A stretch of DNA of 64,000 nucleotides from NCBI RefSeq assembly GCF_044628455.1, contig NZ_JBIYZW010000003.1:372001-436000 (forward strand), written 5' to 3'. The notes under the pieces were generated by a model. It worked only from the letters and a program-made list of their open reading frames with translations. It ran no database searches and was not told the origin of the DNA. Shown one piece after another: positions 15,712 through 23,736 of the stretch; the first letter of the stretch is position 1; every line of letters begins with the position of its first letter. A program made the translations under genes and the position numbers. The stretch comes from Solirubrum sp044628455 (lineage in GTDB: Bacteria; Bacteroidota; Bacteroidia; Cytophagales; Hymenobacteraceae).

Positions 15712-15921
15712 GGGAGAATACTTTCTACCCCGGGGGAAATACTTCCTACCCCCGGGGGAATACTTCCCACCCATGCCGAAACCGTTTCTACCCACGCCGA
15801 AGCAAGTCCTCCCCACGCCAAAACGATTCCGACCTCTGCCGACAAGCTTCCTCCCCATGCCGAAACGATTTCTACCCACGCCGACAAGCTTCCGACCCTC
15901 GCCCAACAGCCGCCAACTCCT
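15712..15921. repeat. Degenerate tandem array, exact 21-bp period, 10 units
   Basis: Ten consecutive 21-bp units run from 15712 to about 15921 without a single indel. The unit centres (TAC, TAC, TAC, CCG, CAA, CGA, AGC, CGA, AGC, AGC) fall at 15719, 15740, 15761, 15782 and so on. A later typical unit is CCGAAACGATTTCTACCCAC plus G. Several units carry short symmetrical arms about the centre (GGGAA/TTCCC, GAAA/TTTC). The array fills the divergent gap between 15037-15528 and pepP. No stop codon occurs in at least two frames, giving spurious heptad-repeat reading frames. Confidence 0.9.
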
Positions 15922-15978
15922 TCTAACTTGCAGCCCGCCGCCCCCGCGGCCGTCTTTCCCGCATTTTCGCCCCCTTCC

Positions 15979-17268
15979 ATGCGCTACGGCTCCATCTCCC
16001 CCGACCTGTTCACCCAAAACCGCCGCAACTTCGAGCGGCAGCTGCTGCCCGGCTCCCTGGCCATCTTTCATTCCAATGATGTGATGCCCACCAACGCCGA
16101 CGGCACCCTGGCGTTCCGGCAAAACAACGACCTGTTCTACCTCTCCGGCGTCGACCAGGAAGAAAGCATCCTGCTCATCTTCCCCGATGCCAAGCTGCCC
16201 CAGTACCGCGAAATCCTCTTCCTGAAGGAAACCAGCGAGCATATTCTCATCTGGGAAGGCTACAAGCTCACCAAGGAGCAGGCCCGCGAGCAGTCCGGCA
16301 TCCGCACCATCCTCTGGCTCGACTCCTTCAAGCAGGTGCTGCACGCGCTCATGAACGAGGCCGAGCACGTCTACCTCAACACCAACGAGCACATCCGCGC
16401 CGTCGTCGAAGTCCAGACCCGCGACGCCCGCTTCATCAAGGAAATTCGCGAGCAGTACCCCCTGCACAGCTACAAGCGCGCCGCTCCCATCCTGCACCAG
16501 CTGCGCGCCATCAAGCACCCTGAGGAAATCCGCCTCATGCGCCGCGCCTGCGAAATCACCGGCAACGCCTTCCGCCGCCTGCTCGGGTTTGTCAAGCCCG
16601 GCGTCATGGAGTATGAAATCGAGGCCGAAATCGTGCACGAGTTCCTACGCAGCGGCTCGCGCGGCCCCGCCTACGGCTCCATCATCGCCTCCGGCGAAAA
16701 CGCCTGCATTCTGCACTACGTCAGCAACGACCGGCCCTGCCAGGACGGCGACGTGCTGCTGCTCGACTTCGGCGCCGAGTACGCCAACTACGCCGCCGAC
16801 CTCTCCCGCTCCATTCCCGTCAACGGCAAGTTCACCCCCCGCCAGCGCGAAGTCTACAACGCCGTGCTGCGCGTGATGCAGTACGCCAAGTCCCAGCTCG
16901 TGGCCGGCAACAACATCGAGGAGTACCACGCCGGCGTGGGCCGCTTCATGGAAGAGCAGCTCATCGGCCTCGGCCTGCTCAGCCAGGGCGACGTGAACAA
17001 CCAGGACCCCGCCGCCCCGCTCTACAAGAAGTACTTCATGCACGGCACCAGCCACTACCTCGGCCTTGACGTGCACGACGTGGGCGCCAAGTACCGGGTC
17101 TTCGAGCCCGGCATGGTCTACACCGTCGAGCCCGGCATCTACATCCGCGAAGAAGGCCTGGGCATCCGCCTCGAAAACGACGTGGTCATCACCCGCTCCC
17201 AGTGCGAAGACCTCATGGCCGACATCCCCCTCGAAGCCGACGACATCGAGCGCCTGATGCAGCGCTAA
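15979..17268 (+). CDS. pepP: Xaa-Pro aminopeptidase (aminopeptidase P family, M24B)
   Basis: A 429-residue cytosolic metallopeptidase that removes an N-terminal residue ahead of proline. The N-terminal creatinase-like domain (MRYGSISPDLFTQNRRNFER, then NDLFYLSGVDQEESILLIFP) is followed from about residue 180 by the pita-bread catalytic domain. Metal ligands are visible in DVLLLDFGAEYANYAADLSR (Asp, Asp), FMHGTSHYLGLDVHD (His), YTVEPGIYI (Glu) and GIRLENDVVIT (Glu). The ATG at 15979 is the natural family start. An in-frame extension back to 15577 consists only of the 21-bp repeat array and is not coding in my view. Convergent with the DUF4252 gene. Confidence 0.93.
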   Translation: MRYGSISPDLFTQNRRNFERQLLPGSLAIFHSNDVMPTNADGTLAFRQNNDLFYLSGVDQEESILLIFPDAKLPQYREILFLKETSEHILIWEGYKLTKEQAREQSGIRTILWLDSFKQVLHALMNEAEHVYLNTNEHIRAVVEVQTRDARFIKEIREQYPLHSYKRAAPILHQLRAIKHPEEIRLMRRACEITGNAFRRLLGFVKPGVMEYEIEAEIVHEFLRSGSRGPAYGSIIASGENACILHYVSNDRPCQDGDVLLLDFGAEYANYAADLSRSIPVNGKFTPRQREVYNAVLRVMQYAKSQLVAGNNIEEYHAGVGRFMEEQLIGLGLLSQGDVNNQDPAAPLYKKYFMHGTSHYLGLDVHDVGAKYRVFEPGMVYTVEPGIYIREEGLGIRLENDVVITRSQCEDLMADIPLEADDIERLMQR

Positions 17269-17269
17269 C

Positions 17270-17304
17270 TGTCATTGCGAGGACGGAGGGCGAAGCAATC
17301 TTTT
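17270..17304 (+). repeat. Dispersed TCATTGCGAG intergenic repeat, copy 1
   Basis: TGTCATTGCGAGGACGGAGG followed by GCGAAGCAATC, directly after the pepP stop. The same sequence recurs twice in reverse orientation downstream (17385-17416 and 17461-17497). This CATTGCGAG...GAAGCAATC type is a dispersed intergenic repeat that I recall from several bacterial genomes. Confidence 0.8.
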
Positions 17305-17322
17305 CTCACGCGGCACAATCAA

Positions 17323-17366
17323 ATGAGCCTGGGCAACCGAAAACTATTCCGGTTGGCCAGGCTCAT
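17323..17366. terminator. 17-bp hairpin between convergent pepP and DUF4252 genes
   Basis: ATGAGCCTGGGCAACCG (17323-17339) pairs with 17350-17366 with one G-G mismatch over a 10-nt loop. It sits inside the repeat cluster between two convergent genes and could end transcription from either side, although no T-run follows. Confidence 0.6.
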
Positions 17367-17384
17367 TCGGCTTCTGCTACTAGA

Positions 17385-17497
17385 GGAAAGATTGCTTCGC
17401 TCTGCTCGCAATGACAGCGGGTTTTCGGCTCGTCAGGCACACTCGGCTTCTACTACGAGGGGAAGGATTGCTTCGTCCTTCGTCCTCGCAATGACAG
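17385..17497 (-). repeat. Dispersed TCATTGCGAG intergenic repeat, copies 2 and 3 (reverse)
   Basis: Two further copies in reverse orientation: 17385-17416 (GATTGCTTCGCTCTGCTCGC then AATGACA) and 17461-17497 (GATTGCTTCGTCCTTCGTCC then TCGCAATGACAG). Each is preceded by a similar stretch (CTCATTCGGCTTCTGCTACT versus CACTCGGCTTCTACTACG), so the last two are also a direct duplication of about 75 bp. Confidence 0.8.
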
Positions 17498-17510
17498 CCG
17501 GTGGAGCCGT

Positions 17511-18071
17511 TTACTTCGTGATTTCGCCCGAAAGGCCGGGCAGGATTTTGGTGAGCTGGTCGAACTGGCTCTGGGTGAAGTCGCCGCTCACGGCCAGCAT
17601 CACAAACGAGTCGGGCGCGTCGGTCTGGCGGCCGGTGGCCACCACCTCGCGAATCCGGTCGCCGCTACGGCGCACGGCGTAGCGGTAGGCCGCGTTGCCG
17701 CCGCTCAGCTCCTTGGTGGGCAGTGGCTCGTACCGCTCGTTGCGCAGCAGGCCGTCCACTTCATTCAGCAGGCCGCGCTCCGTTAGGTCGCGGGCTCCGG
17801 CCGAGGTAGGCGTGAAGGTGAGGGCCCGGATGCTGCGCACCTGGGTCAGCGCCTGCAAGGCGTCGGCATCGGAGAGCTTGCCCACGCGGGCCAGCAGAAT
17901 GCGGGTCAGGAAGTTGGGCTCGAAAGTGGTGGCATTGAAGCCCGAGCGGTTTTCGTACTTGCCGAAAAACTCGGCCACCGTGCGGGCGGGTTTTTCGGGG
18001 CCGGCGGCGCGGCAGGCGCCCAGCCACAGCAGCACCAGCAGCGGCAGTAGGCGAAACAAACGGTTGTTCAT
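17511..18071 (-). CDS. DUF4252 domain lipoprotein
   Basis: A 186-residue exported lipoprotein: MNNRLFRLLPLLVLLWLGAC gives a lipobox with Cys20. The mature part follows the DUF4252 pattern, with FFGKYENRSGFNATTFEPNFL, a helix KLSDADALQALTQVRSIRAL and a C-terminal FVMLAVSGDFTQSQFDQLTKIL. DUF4252 proteins in Bacteroidota are often encoded beside ECF sigma factors; none is present here. Function unknown. A TACCTTCG sequence just upstream (about 18077-18084, minus strand) is one base off the -7 consensus. Confidence 0.85.
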   Translation of the reverse strand: MNNRLFRLLPLLVLLWLGACRAAGPEKPARTVAEFFGKYENRSGFNATTFEPNFLTRILLARVGKLSDADALQALTQVRSIRALTFTPTSAGARDLTERGLLNEVDGLLRNERYEPLPTKELSGGNAAYRYAVRRSGDRIREVVATGRQTDAPDSFVMLAVSGDFTQSQFDQLTKILPGLSGEITK

Positions 18072-18136
18072 GGCAGCGAAGGTAGGCGGGGAAAGGACGC
18101 GCCCGCCCTGCCTACGCGCCGGGGTGGGGGTGGGGT

Positions 18137-19621
18137 TTAGTCAAAGGCCACCGTATTCACGAAAAACACCAGCCGGTTGTCGCCGCGGTCGGGGCGTACG
18201 CGCTGGTAGCCGTAGGCCAGAAAGCGGCTGCCGTACCAGGGCAAAATGCCCTCCCGGCTGGTCGACACGATTTTCTCGCGCTGCCCTTCGTGGTTGGTTT
18301 GCACCGGCACCTGCAAGTCATTCGGCGCCGGCGCGGTCCGGTCGATGATCTTATAGCGAATCTGCTCGTCGTCGAGGTAGGCCATGGCCAGGCGCTGGCC
18401 GTCGGGCATGGGGCGCAGGCGCACGGTTTCAGCCAAGTCGTAGCGCTCGGCGTTCTTCAGCACGAAGGTGTTGTCCCACAGCAGGGTACCGTTGCTGTCG
18501 AACCCGCACACCACGGCCTGGGTCGAGCGGTAGCCGTCGAAGGTGCGCATGGAGTACAGCATGAAGCCGCCCATTGAGTCGTAGCGGTAGCGCGGGTAGT
18601 ACACCTCGGCCACCAGCACGTAGCCGCCCTGAAAGGGAATCAGCCGGTGAGTAAGCAGGCGGTAGTGCAGGCGAAACGGCCGGCCCGCAGCCCGGCGCCG
18701 GGCGCTGCGGGCCCGCAGCCGCTCGGCCCGCTGCGGCCGCATAAAGTCGAGGAAGTGCTTGAGGGTGAGAAAATCGTAGAAGCGCAGCGGGGCGCGCAGC
18801 TCGCCGCGGGGCGTGAGGTCGGTGGCAAACAGGCCCTGGGAGTAGCGTGGGTCGCGCAGGGTGTAAGTGCCGGTGAGCAGGCGGGAGGTGGTGTCGCCGG
18901 GGCTCAGCTCGGCCGTTATCAGCCCCCGCTCACTTTCGGCCTGCACAAACTGCGAGCCGACCAGCTGCCCCTGGGCCGAGAGCTGCTTGATTTGCAGGCG
19001 CGACCGAAGGCCGTTGCTTTCGCTGAGCACGAAGGCCAGCCGCTTGTTCACGGAGTCGGCCAGGAAGGTGAGGCGGGCGGGCAGCGGCTCGTAGAGCGAG
19101 GCCAGCAGCCGGAACTGCTCCTGCTCCATGTCGAGGTGCAGCACGGTGAGGTGCCCGTTTACTTCGACGGTGGCAAAGAGCTTGCCGTCGAGGGCCTCCA
19201 GGTGGTAGATGTCGTCGACCGTCTTGGTGTCGAAGCTATACTGGCGCAGGGCGCCGGTTTGCAGGTCTACGCGCAGCAGCAGCAGCTTGGCGGCGGTGTA
19301 GTCGGCGCGAAACAGGGCGTAGGCGTAGGGCAGCTCGGCGCAGGTTTCGGCAAACTCGTAGTCGCGCGGCACGGGCAGCTTGATTTCCTGCCGGGTTTGC
19401 AGCTCGCGGTCGTAGTGCAGCAGCGAAAACTGCTGGCGGGCCAGGCTGGGCGGGTAGCGCTCCACCAGCAGGGCCAAGGTGGTGTCGGCCAGCGGCAGCA
19501 CGTGCACCGCGCTTTCGTCGGGGTCGAGGGCCAGTTCGAGGCGGTGGGGCTGCGTGGGCTGGGCCCGCAGGGCGGCTCCCGGCGCCAGCAGGAGCATGAT
19601 CCAAAGCAGCAGTGGTTTCAT
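18137..19621 (-). CDS. Large secreted hypothetical protein
   Basis: A 494-residue protein with a signal peptide (MKPLLLWIMLLLAPGAALRAQ). The mature chain has repeated beta-rich blocks of the form LLVERY..., ALFRADYTAAKLLLLRVDLQTGAL and ATVEVNGHLTVLHLDMEQEQFRLL, which suggests a beta-propeller or similar all-beta fold, but I recognise no named family. Internal basic stretch LRARSARRRAAGR lies near residue 305. I used ATG 19621; a start 33 bp upstream would place extra residues ahead of the signal peptide. Probably periplasmic or surface-exposed. Confidence 0.7.
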   Translation of the reverse strand: MKPLLLWIMLLLAPGAALRAQPTQPHRLELALDPDESAVHVLPLADTTLALLVERYPPSLARQQFSLLHYDRELQTRQEIKLPVPRDYEFAETCAELPYAYALFRADYTAAKLLLLRVDLQTGALRQYSFDTKTVDDIYHLEALDGKLFATVEVNGHLTVLHLDMEQEQFRLLASLYEPLPARLTFLADSVNKRLAFVLSESNGLRSRLQIKQLSAQGQLVGSQFVQAESERGLITAELSPGDTTSRLLTGTYTLRDPRYSQGLFATDLTPRGELRAPLRFYDFLTLKHFLDFMRPQRAERLRARSARRRAAGRPFRLHYRLLTHRLIPFQGGYVLVAEVYYPRYRYDSMGGFMLYSMRTFDGYRSTQAVVCGFDSNGTLLWDNTFVLKNAERYDLAETVRLRPMPDGQRLAMAYLDDEQIRYKIIDRTAPAPNDLQVPVQTNHEGQREKIVSTSREGILPWYGSRFLAYGYQRVRPDRGDNRLVFFVNTVAFD

Positions 19622-19690
19622 AGAAGGGACGGGCCAGGGCAAAAGCGGCAGCACTCCCCAAGATACGGCGAAGCCGGCAGATGGTAATGC

Positions 19691-20098
19691 CTAATGGGCA
19701 AGTTCGAGCAGCACGTCGAACTCGGCCGGCTGCAGCGCCATTACCGACAGGCGGGACTGGCGCAGCAGGCCAATCTGGTGCAGGCGCGCATCGGCCTTGA
19801 TGGCGGCCAGCGGCACGGGGCGGGGCAGGCGCAGGGCCGGGCGCAGGTCCACGGCCACCCAGGGGCTGCCGGGCTCGGCGGTGCGGTCGGGGTAGGCGGC
19901 GCGCACCACCTCGGCCACGCCCACCACTTCCTTGTCCGATACGCTGTGGTACAGCAGCACCTGGTCGCCGGGCTGCATCTGGGCCAGGCAGTTGCGGGCC
20001 TGGTAGTTGCGCACGCCGGTCCAGTCGGTCTGGCCGTCGCGCTCCAGGTCGCTCCAGCTGTACGCTTCCGGTTCCGATTTTACAAGCCAGTAGTTCAA
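19691..20098 (-). CDS. EVE domain-containing protein (PUA-like)
   Basis: A 135-residue protein starting at a TTG codon (complement ending at 20098): it reads NYWLVKSEPEAYSWSDLERD right after the start, the invariant beginning of EVE-domain proteins. Further EVE motifs are VRNYQARNCLAQMQPGDQVLLYHS and VAEVVRAAYPD. EVE domains bind modified bases in DNA or RNA and belong to the PUA superfamily. An in-frame ATG at 20215 would add 39 residues encoded by heptanucleotide repeats and by the promoter TACTTTTG (20174-20181), so it is not a credible start. Confidence 0.88.
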   Translation of the reverse strand: MNYWLVKSEPEAYSWSDLERDGQTDWTGVRNYQARNCLAQMQPGDQVLLYHSVSDKEVVGVAEVVRAAYPDRTAEPGSPWVAVDLRPALRLPRPVPLAAIKADARLHQIGLLRQSRLSVMALQPAEFDVLLELAH

Positions 20099-20102
20099 AG
20101 GG

Positions 20103-20144
20103 GGTAACAGGTAACAGGTGATGAGGAGACAGGTAACACGCGCA
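20103..20144. repeat. Degenerate 7-bp tandem array (GGTAACA)
   Basis: GGTAACA occurs at 20103-20109 and 20110-20116, followed in the same 7-bp phase by GGTGATG, AGGAGAC and AGGTAAC. It lies immediately upstream of the TTG start of the EVE gene. Confidence 0.75.
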
Positions 20145-20173
20145 ACGCGCCGGAACCCGGGAAAAGACGGGCG

Positions 20174-20181
20174 CAAAAGTA
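20174..20181 (-). promoter_or_regulatory. Bacteroidota -7 element for the EVE gene
   Basis: TACTTTTG on the minus strand, exact TAnnTTTG match, 76 bp before the TTG start at 20098. It supports that start over the longer alternative. Confidence 0.5.
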
Positions 20182-20280
20182 CGGCGCCGCCGCAACCCGC
20201 GCCGCCCGCTAGCAACGCCGGCCATTAGTGCACGGCAGTTAGCCGGCCCGAGCCGCAACCCGGTTAAGCCGGGACAGTAC

Positions 20281-20325
20281 CACTTGTCACTTGTCACTTG
20301 TCACTTGTCACTTGTCACTTGTCAC
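20281..20325. repeat. Perfect 7-bp tandem array, CACTTGT x6
   Basis: Six perfect copies of CACTTGT span 20281-20322, followed by a partial CAC. It ends 8 bp from the stop codon of the 20333-20743 gene. Length polymorphism between strains is likely. Confidence 0.95.
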
Positions 20326-20332
20326 CACTAGG

Positions 20333-20743
20333 CTACTTCACGTCCGGCACGGGCAGGCGGCGCACCTTCAGCAGCTCGGGCTCCAGCGACACAATTTCCA
20401 GCAGGTAATCGGGCTCGCGGCCATCGGCCAGGGAAATGCGCAGCATCCGGTCGCTCTGGCCGCGCCACTGGCCCTTGTGGCCCTCCAGCCCGTCGGTGGG
20501 GGCTATGTCGTACTGGGTGAACAGGCCATTGGCGTCGAAGGCAAAGCCCGTGCGGCCGCGCGAGGGCGGAAAGGCGTAGGTGTTGGGGCGGTACACGAGC
20601 ACGTCGCCCTGGTCTTCTTCGTGGGCGTGCAGCCAGGTGCGGTAGAGGGGTTTCAATTCGGGGCGGGCCGAGCCCGTGTTGGTATAGCAGGTGCCGGCGA
20701 GCAGCAGCATGCTCAGCGCAAAAAGGAAGGCGGTGAGTCGCAT
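20333..20743 (-). CDS. Small putative lipoprotein, hypothetical
   Basis: A 136-residue exported protein. MRLTAFLFALSMLLLAGTC resembles a lipoprotein signal with Cys19. The mature part (YRTWLHAHEEDQGDVLVYRP, TGFAFDANGLFTQYDIAPTDG, DRMLRISLADGREPDYLLEI) looks like the small lipocalin-like or copper-resistance-like proteins of Bacteroidota in which an expected reading (TW-x-H-x-x-E) is compared with a measured one, but I cannot name the family. Alternative start ATG 20755 would add MLPA. It is divergent from polX. Confidence 0.72.
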   Translation of the reverse strand: MRLTAFLFALSMLLLAGTCYTNTGSARPELKPLYRTWLHAHEEDQGDVLVYRPNTYAFPPSRGRTGFAFDANGLFTQYDIAPTDGLEGHKGQWRGQSDRMLRISLADGREPDYLLEIVSLEPELLKVRRLPVPDVK

Positions 20744-20821
20744 AGCCGGTAACATACGCAAACCCGGCCTCTTTTGCCGAGCCCCGGGCCAACGCGGGGC
20801 GGGTGGCTGCCGTTTTGGGCC

Positions 20822-20829
20822 TAGCTTTG
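20822..20829 (+). promoter_or_regulatory. Bacteroidota -7 element for polX
   Basis: TAGCTTTG, exact TAnnTTTG match, ending 34 bp before the GTG start at 20864. Confidence 0.55.
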
Positions 20830-20863
20830 CCGCTCTTTCTGCCCGCCCTAGCTTCTTTCTGCC

Positions 20864-22630
20864 GTGGAAAACCGTGCCCTGATTCGTGCCTTTCGCCTGA
20901 TGGCCCAGCTGCTGGAGCTGCACGACGAAAATCCCTTTAAGGTGCGCGCCTACGAGGGCGCCGCCGCGGCCCTCGAGCGGCTGGAAGTGCCGCTGGCCGG
21001 GCTGCCCGCCGCCGAGTTTACCACCACGGCCGGGCTGGGCAAAAGCGCCGCCGTGGCCGCCCAGGAGCTGTTGCGCACCGGCTCCTTTCCCGAGCTGACG
21101 CGGCTGCGCGAGCAAACCCCGGCCGGCGTGGTCGACATGCTCGGCATCAAGGGGCTGGGCCCGAAAAAGCTGCGGGTGCTGTGGCGCGAGTTGGGCGTGG
21201 AGAGCGTAGAGGCCCTGCGCGAAGCCGCCGAGCAAAACCGCGTCAGCCAGCTCAAGGGCTTCGGCCAGAAAACCCAGGAGGCCATTCTGCAGGCCCTCGA
21301 GTTCACGGCCCAAAGCCAGGGCAAGCTGCTGCTGCCCCAGGCCGAGCAGCTGGCCGCCCAGCTGGTAGAGCTGCTGCGCCGCGCCCTGGGCACCGAGCAG
21401 GTAGCCGCCGCCGGCGAAGTGCGCCGGGCCCTGCCCGTGGTGGAAACCGTGCGCGTGGTGGCGGCCACCACCCAGCCCTGGCAGGCCCACGAGGCGCTCA
21501 ACGCCACCGAGGGGCTGGTGGCCGACGACGCCCACTCGGGGCCGTTTGCCTGGCGCGGCACCGCCGCCGCCTCGGGCGTGCGGGTAGAGGTGCAGCTGGC
21601 CAAGCCCGAGGATTTTACCGCCTGCCTGTTTCTGCAAACCGGCGCCGACGCTCACCTGGCCGCGCCGCTGGAAAAAGCCCCGGCCGGCACCCTGCGCGAG
21701 CTGGTGCGACGCACGCGCTTTTTCACCGAAGAAGCCATTTACGAGGCTGCCGGCCTGCAGTACGTGGTGCCCGAAATGCGCGAGGGCGCCGGCGAAGTGG
21801 CGCAGGCCCAGGCCCGCCAGCTGCCCGTGCTGCTCGAAGAAAAAGACCTGCGCGGCTCGCTGCACAACCACAGCACCTACTCCGACGGGGCCCACTCGCT
21901 GCGGCAGATGGCCGAGTTTCTGCGCGACCAAGGCTACCAGTACCTGGGCATCTGCGACCATTCGCGGGCCGCGCACTACGCCGGGGGCTTGAGCATCGAG
22001 CGGGTGCAGGAGCAGCACCGCGAAATCGACCAGCTCAACCAGCAGCTTGGGCCGTTCCGCATCTTCAAGGGCATCGAGTCCGACATTCTCTCCGACGGCT
22101 CGCTCGACTACCCCGACGAGGTGCTGGCCGGCTTCGACTTCGTGGTGGCCTCGGTGCACAGCGGGCTGAAGATGGACAAGGAGCGGGCCACCGAGCGGCT
22201 GCTGCGCGCCATTGCCAACCCCTTCTGCACCATGCTGGGCCACCCCACCGGCCGCCTGCTGCTGCGCCGTGAAGGCTACCCCATCGACTACGAAGCCGTC
22301 ATCAACGCCTGCGCCGAGCACCGCGTGGTCATCGAAATCAACTCCAACCCCTGGCGCCTCGACTTGGACTGGCAGTGGGTGCGCTACGCCCTGGACCAGG
22401 GCGTGCGCCTGAGCATCAACCCCGACGCCCACCACACCGACGGCTACGCCGACATGCGCTTTGGCGTGCTGCAGGGCCGCAAGGGCGGCCTCACCGCCGC
22501 CATGACCCTGAACGCGCTGACCGGGGACGAGCTGGACGCATTTTTCCGCCAGCGCCGCGAGCAGGCCCTGAAATTCGCCGGACCGGCCCCCGCCAAAAAG
22601 CCCACCGATTTCGGCCCGCTGTTCGGGTAA
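20864..22630 (+). CDS. polX: PolX family protein: HhH and PHP domains, degenerate polymerase site
   Basis: A 588-residue protein starting at GTG. The N-terminal 8-kDa-like region (ENRALIRAFRLMAQLLELHD, then NPFKVRAYEGAAAALERLE) and two helix-hairpin-helix segments (IKGLGPKKLRVLWRELGV, LKGFGQKTQEAIL) match family X. The C-terminal PHP domain (about 325-588) is intact: LHNHSTYSDG, ICDHSRAAHY, GIESDIL, VASVHSGL, LGHPTGRLLL and NPDAHHTDG supply the metal ligands for 3'-5' exonuclease activity. The polymerase motif, however, reads AGEVRRALPVVETVRVVA near residue 183; the two catalytic Asp residues of the normal GSxRR...DxD motif are absent. It is probably a repair exonuclease without polymerase activity. 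Confidence 0.88.
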   Translation: MENRALIRAFRLMAQLLELHDENPFKVRAYEGAAAALERLEVPLAGLPAAEFTTTAGLGKSAAVAAQELLRTGSFPELTRLREQTPAGVVDMLGIKGLGPKKLRVLWRELGVESVEALREAAEQNRVSQLKGFGQKTQEAILQALEFTAQSQGKLLLPQAEQLAAQLVELLRRALGTEQVAAAGEVRRALPVVETVRVVAATTQPWQAHEALNATEGLVADDAHSGPFAWRGTAAASGVRVEVQLAKPEDFTACLFLQTGADAHLAAPLEKAPAGTLRELVRRTRFFTEEAIYEAAGLQYVVPEMREGAGEVAQAQARQLPVLLEEKDLRGSLHNHSTYSDGAHSLRQMAEFLRDQGYQYLGICDHSRAAHYAGGLSIERVQEQHREIDQLNQQLGPFRIFKGIESDILSDGSLDYPDEVLAGFDFVVASVHSGLKMDKERATERLLRAIANPFCTMLGHPTGRLLLRREGYPIDYEAVINACAEHRVVIEINSNPWRLDLDWQWVRYALDQGVRLSINPDAHHTDGYADMRFGVLQGRKGGLTAAMTLNALTGDELDAFFRQRREQALKFAGPAPAKKPTDFGPLFG

Positions 22631-22737
22631 GAAGCTGGCGCCCGGCCGGGGCGCTGCAACCAAACCGGCCGCCGCGGCCTTCTTGCCAACGGGCCGCCGG
22701 CTTTTCGTTCCCGCCGGCCCGTCCGACCTTTGCTGCC

Positions 22738-23736
22738 GTGAAAATCCTGATTCTGCGCTTTTCCTCCATCGGCGACATTGTGCTGACCACGCCCGTGGTG
22801 CGCTGCGTGAAGCAGCAGGTGCCGGGCGCGCGGGTGCACTTTGCCACCAAGCCCGCCTACCGCGGCCTGCTCGAAGCCAATCCCTACGTCGACCGGGTGC
22901 ACTGCCTCACGGGTACGCTGGGCGAGCTGGTGCGCGAGCTGCAGGCCGAGGAGTTCGACTTCATCATCGACCTGCACCACAACCTGCGCACCGCGCTCAT
23001 CAAACTGCGCCTGGGCCGCCCCGGCGCCAGCTTCGACAAGCTGAACTGGCAGAAGTGGCTGCTGGTAAACACGAAAGTGAACGTGCTGCCGCCCGTGCAC
23101 ATCGTGCAGCGCTACCTCGCCGCCGCCGCGCTGCTGGGCGTGCAGGACGACGGCCGCGGCCTCGACTACTTTATTCCGCCCGCCCAGGAAGTGGAGGTGG
23201 CGGCGGTATTGCCGGCGGCGTTTCGGGGGGGCTACGTGGCCTTTGCCATTGGGGCGCAGCACGCCACCAAGCGCCTGCCCGTGGAGCGCATCATCGAGCT
23301 GTGCAGGCAGCTACGCCAACCCGTGGTGCTGCTGGGCGGCCCCGAAGACGAAACCACTGGCCACGTGGTGGAGCTGGCTTTTCAGGGCCCGGCCGTCCAA
23401 GCAACCGTAGTGTACAACGCCTGCGGACGATTTTCGCTGCACCAATCGGCTTCGCTGGTGCGGCAGGCGCAGCTGGTGGTCAGCCACGATACCGGGCTGA
23501 TGCACATTGCCGCGGCCTTCCGCAAGCCCATCGTGAGCGTGTGGGGCAACACCGTGCCGGCCTTCGGCATGTATCCCTTTCGCACCCCGTTCCGCGCTTT
23601 AGAGGTGCCGGGGCTGGCCTGCCGGCCCTGCTCCAAAATCGGCTACGCCAAGTGCCCCCAGGGCCATTTCCGCTGCATGCGCGACATCCGCTTCGACCTC
23701 GACGTGCCGCCGGCCGCTCCCGGGGGCCAAGGCTGA
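22738..23736 (+). CDS. Glycosyltransferase family 9 (heptosyltransferase-like)
   Basis: A 332-residue GT9 protein starting at GTG 22738 (KILILRFSSIGDIVLTTPVV). It contains FDFIIDLHHNLRTALIKLRL, the sugar-nucleotide region VVLLGGPEDETTG, AQLVVSHDTGLMHIAAAFRKP and the C-terminal Cys block CRPCSKIGYAKCPQGHFRCM. The acceptor is probably a lipopolysaccharide core or similar glycan. It follows polX by 107 bp on the same strand but shows no functional link. The other GT9 (13814-14905) shares the same Cys signature and looks like a paralogue. An earlier in-frame start at 22375 lies inside polX and is rejected. Confidence 0.9.
   Translation: MKILILRFSSIGDIVLTTPVVRCVKQQVPGARVHFATKPAYRGLLEANPYVDRVHCLTGTLGELVRELQAEEFDFIIDLHHNLRTALIKLRLGRPGASFDKLNWQKWLLVNTKVNVLPPVHIVQRYLAAAALLGVQDDGRGLDYFIPPAQEVEVAAVLPAAFRGGYVAFAIGAQHATKRLPVERIIELCRQLRQPVVLLGGPEDETTGHVVELAFQGPAVQATVVYNACGRFSLHQSASLVRQAQLVVSHDTGLMHIAAAFRKPIVSVWGNTVPAFGMYPFRTPFRALEVPGLACRPCSKIGYAKCPQGHFRCMRDIRFDLDVPPAAPGGQG

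Noticed and set aside
15577..15978. In-frame extension of pepP through the 21-bp array
   Set aside because: It would add about 134 residues made only of repeat-derived heptads ahead of a normal family start at 15979.
20281..20325. Regulatory operator array
   Set aside because: A perfect 7-bp microsatellite beyond a stop codon fits slippage better than a cluster of binding sites.
20333..22663. Minus-strand frame fused across polX
   Set aside because: Only its C-terminal 136 residues are a plausible gene; the rest is antisense to polX.
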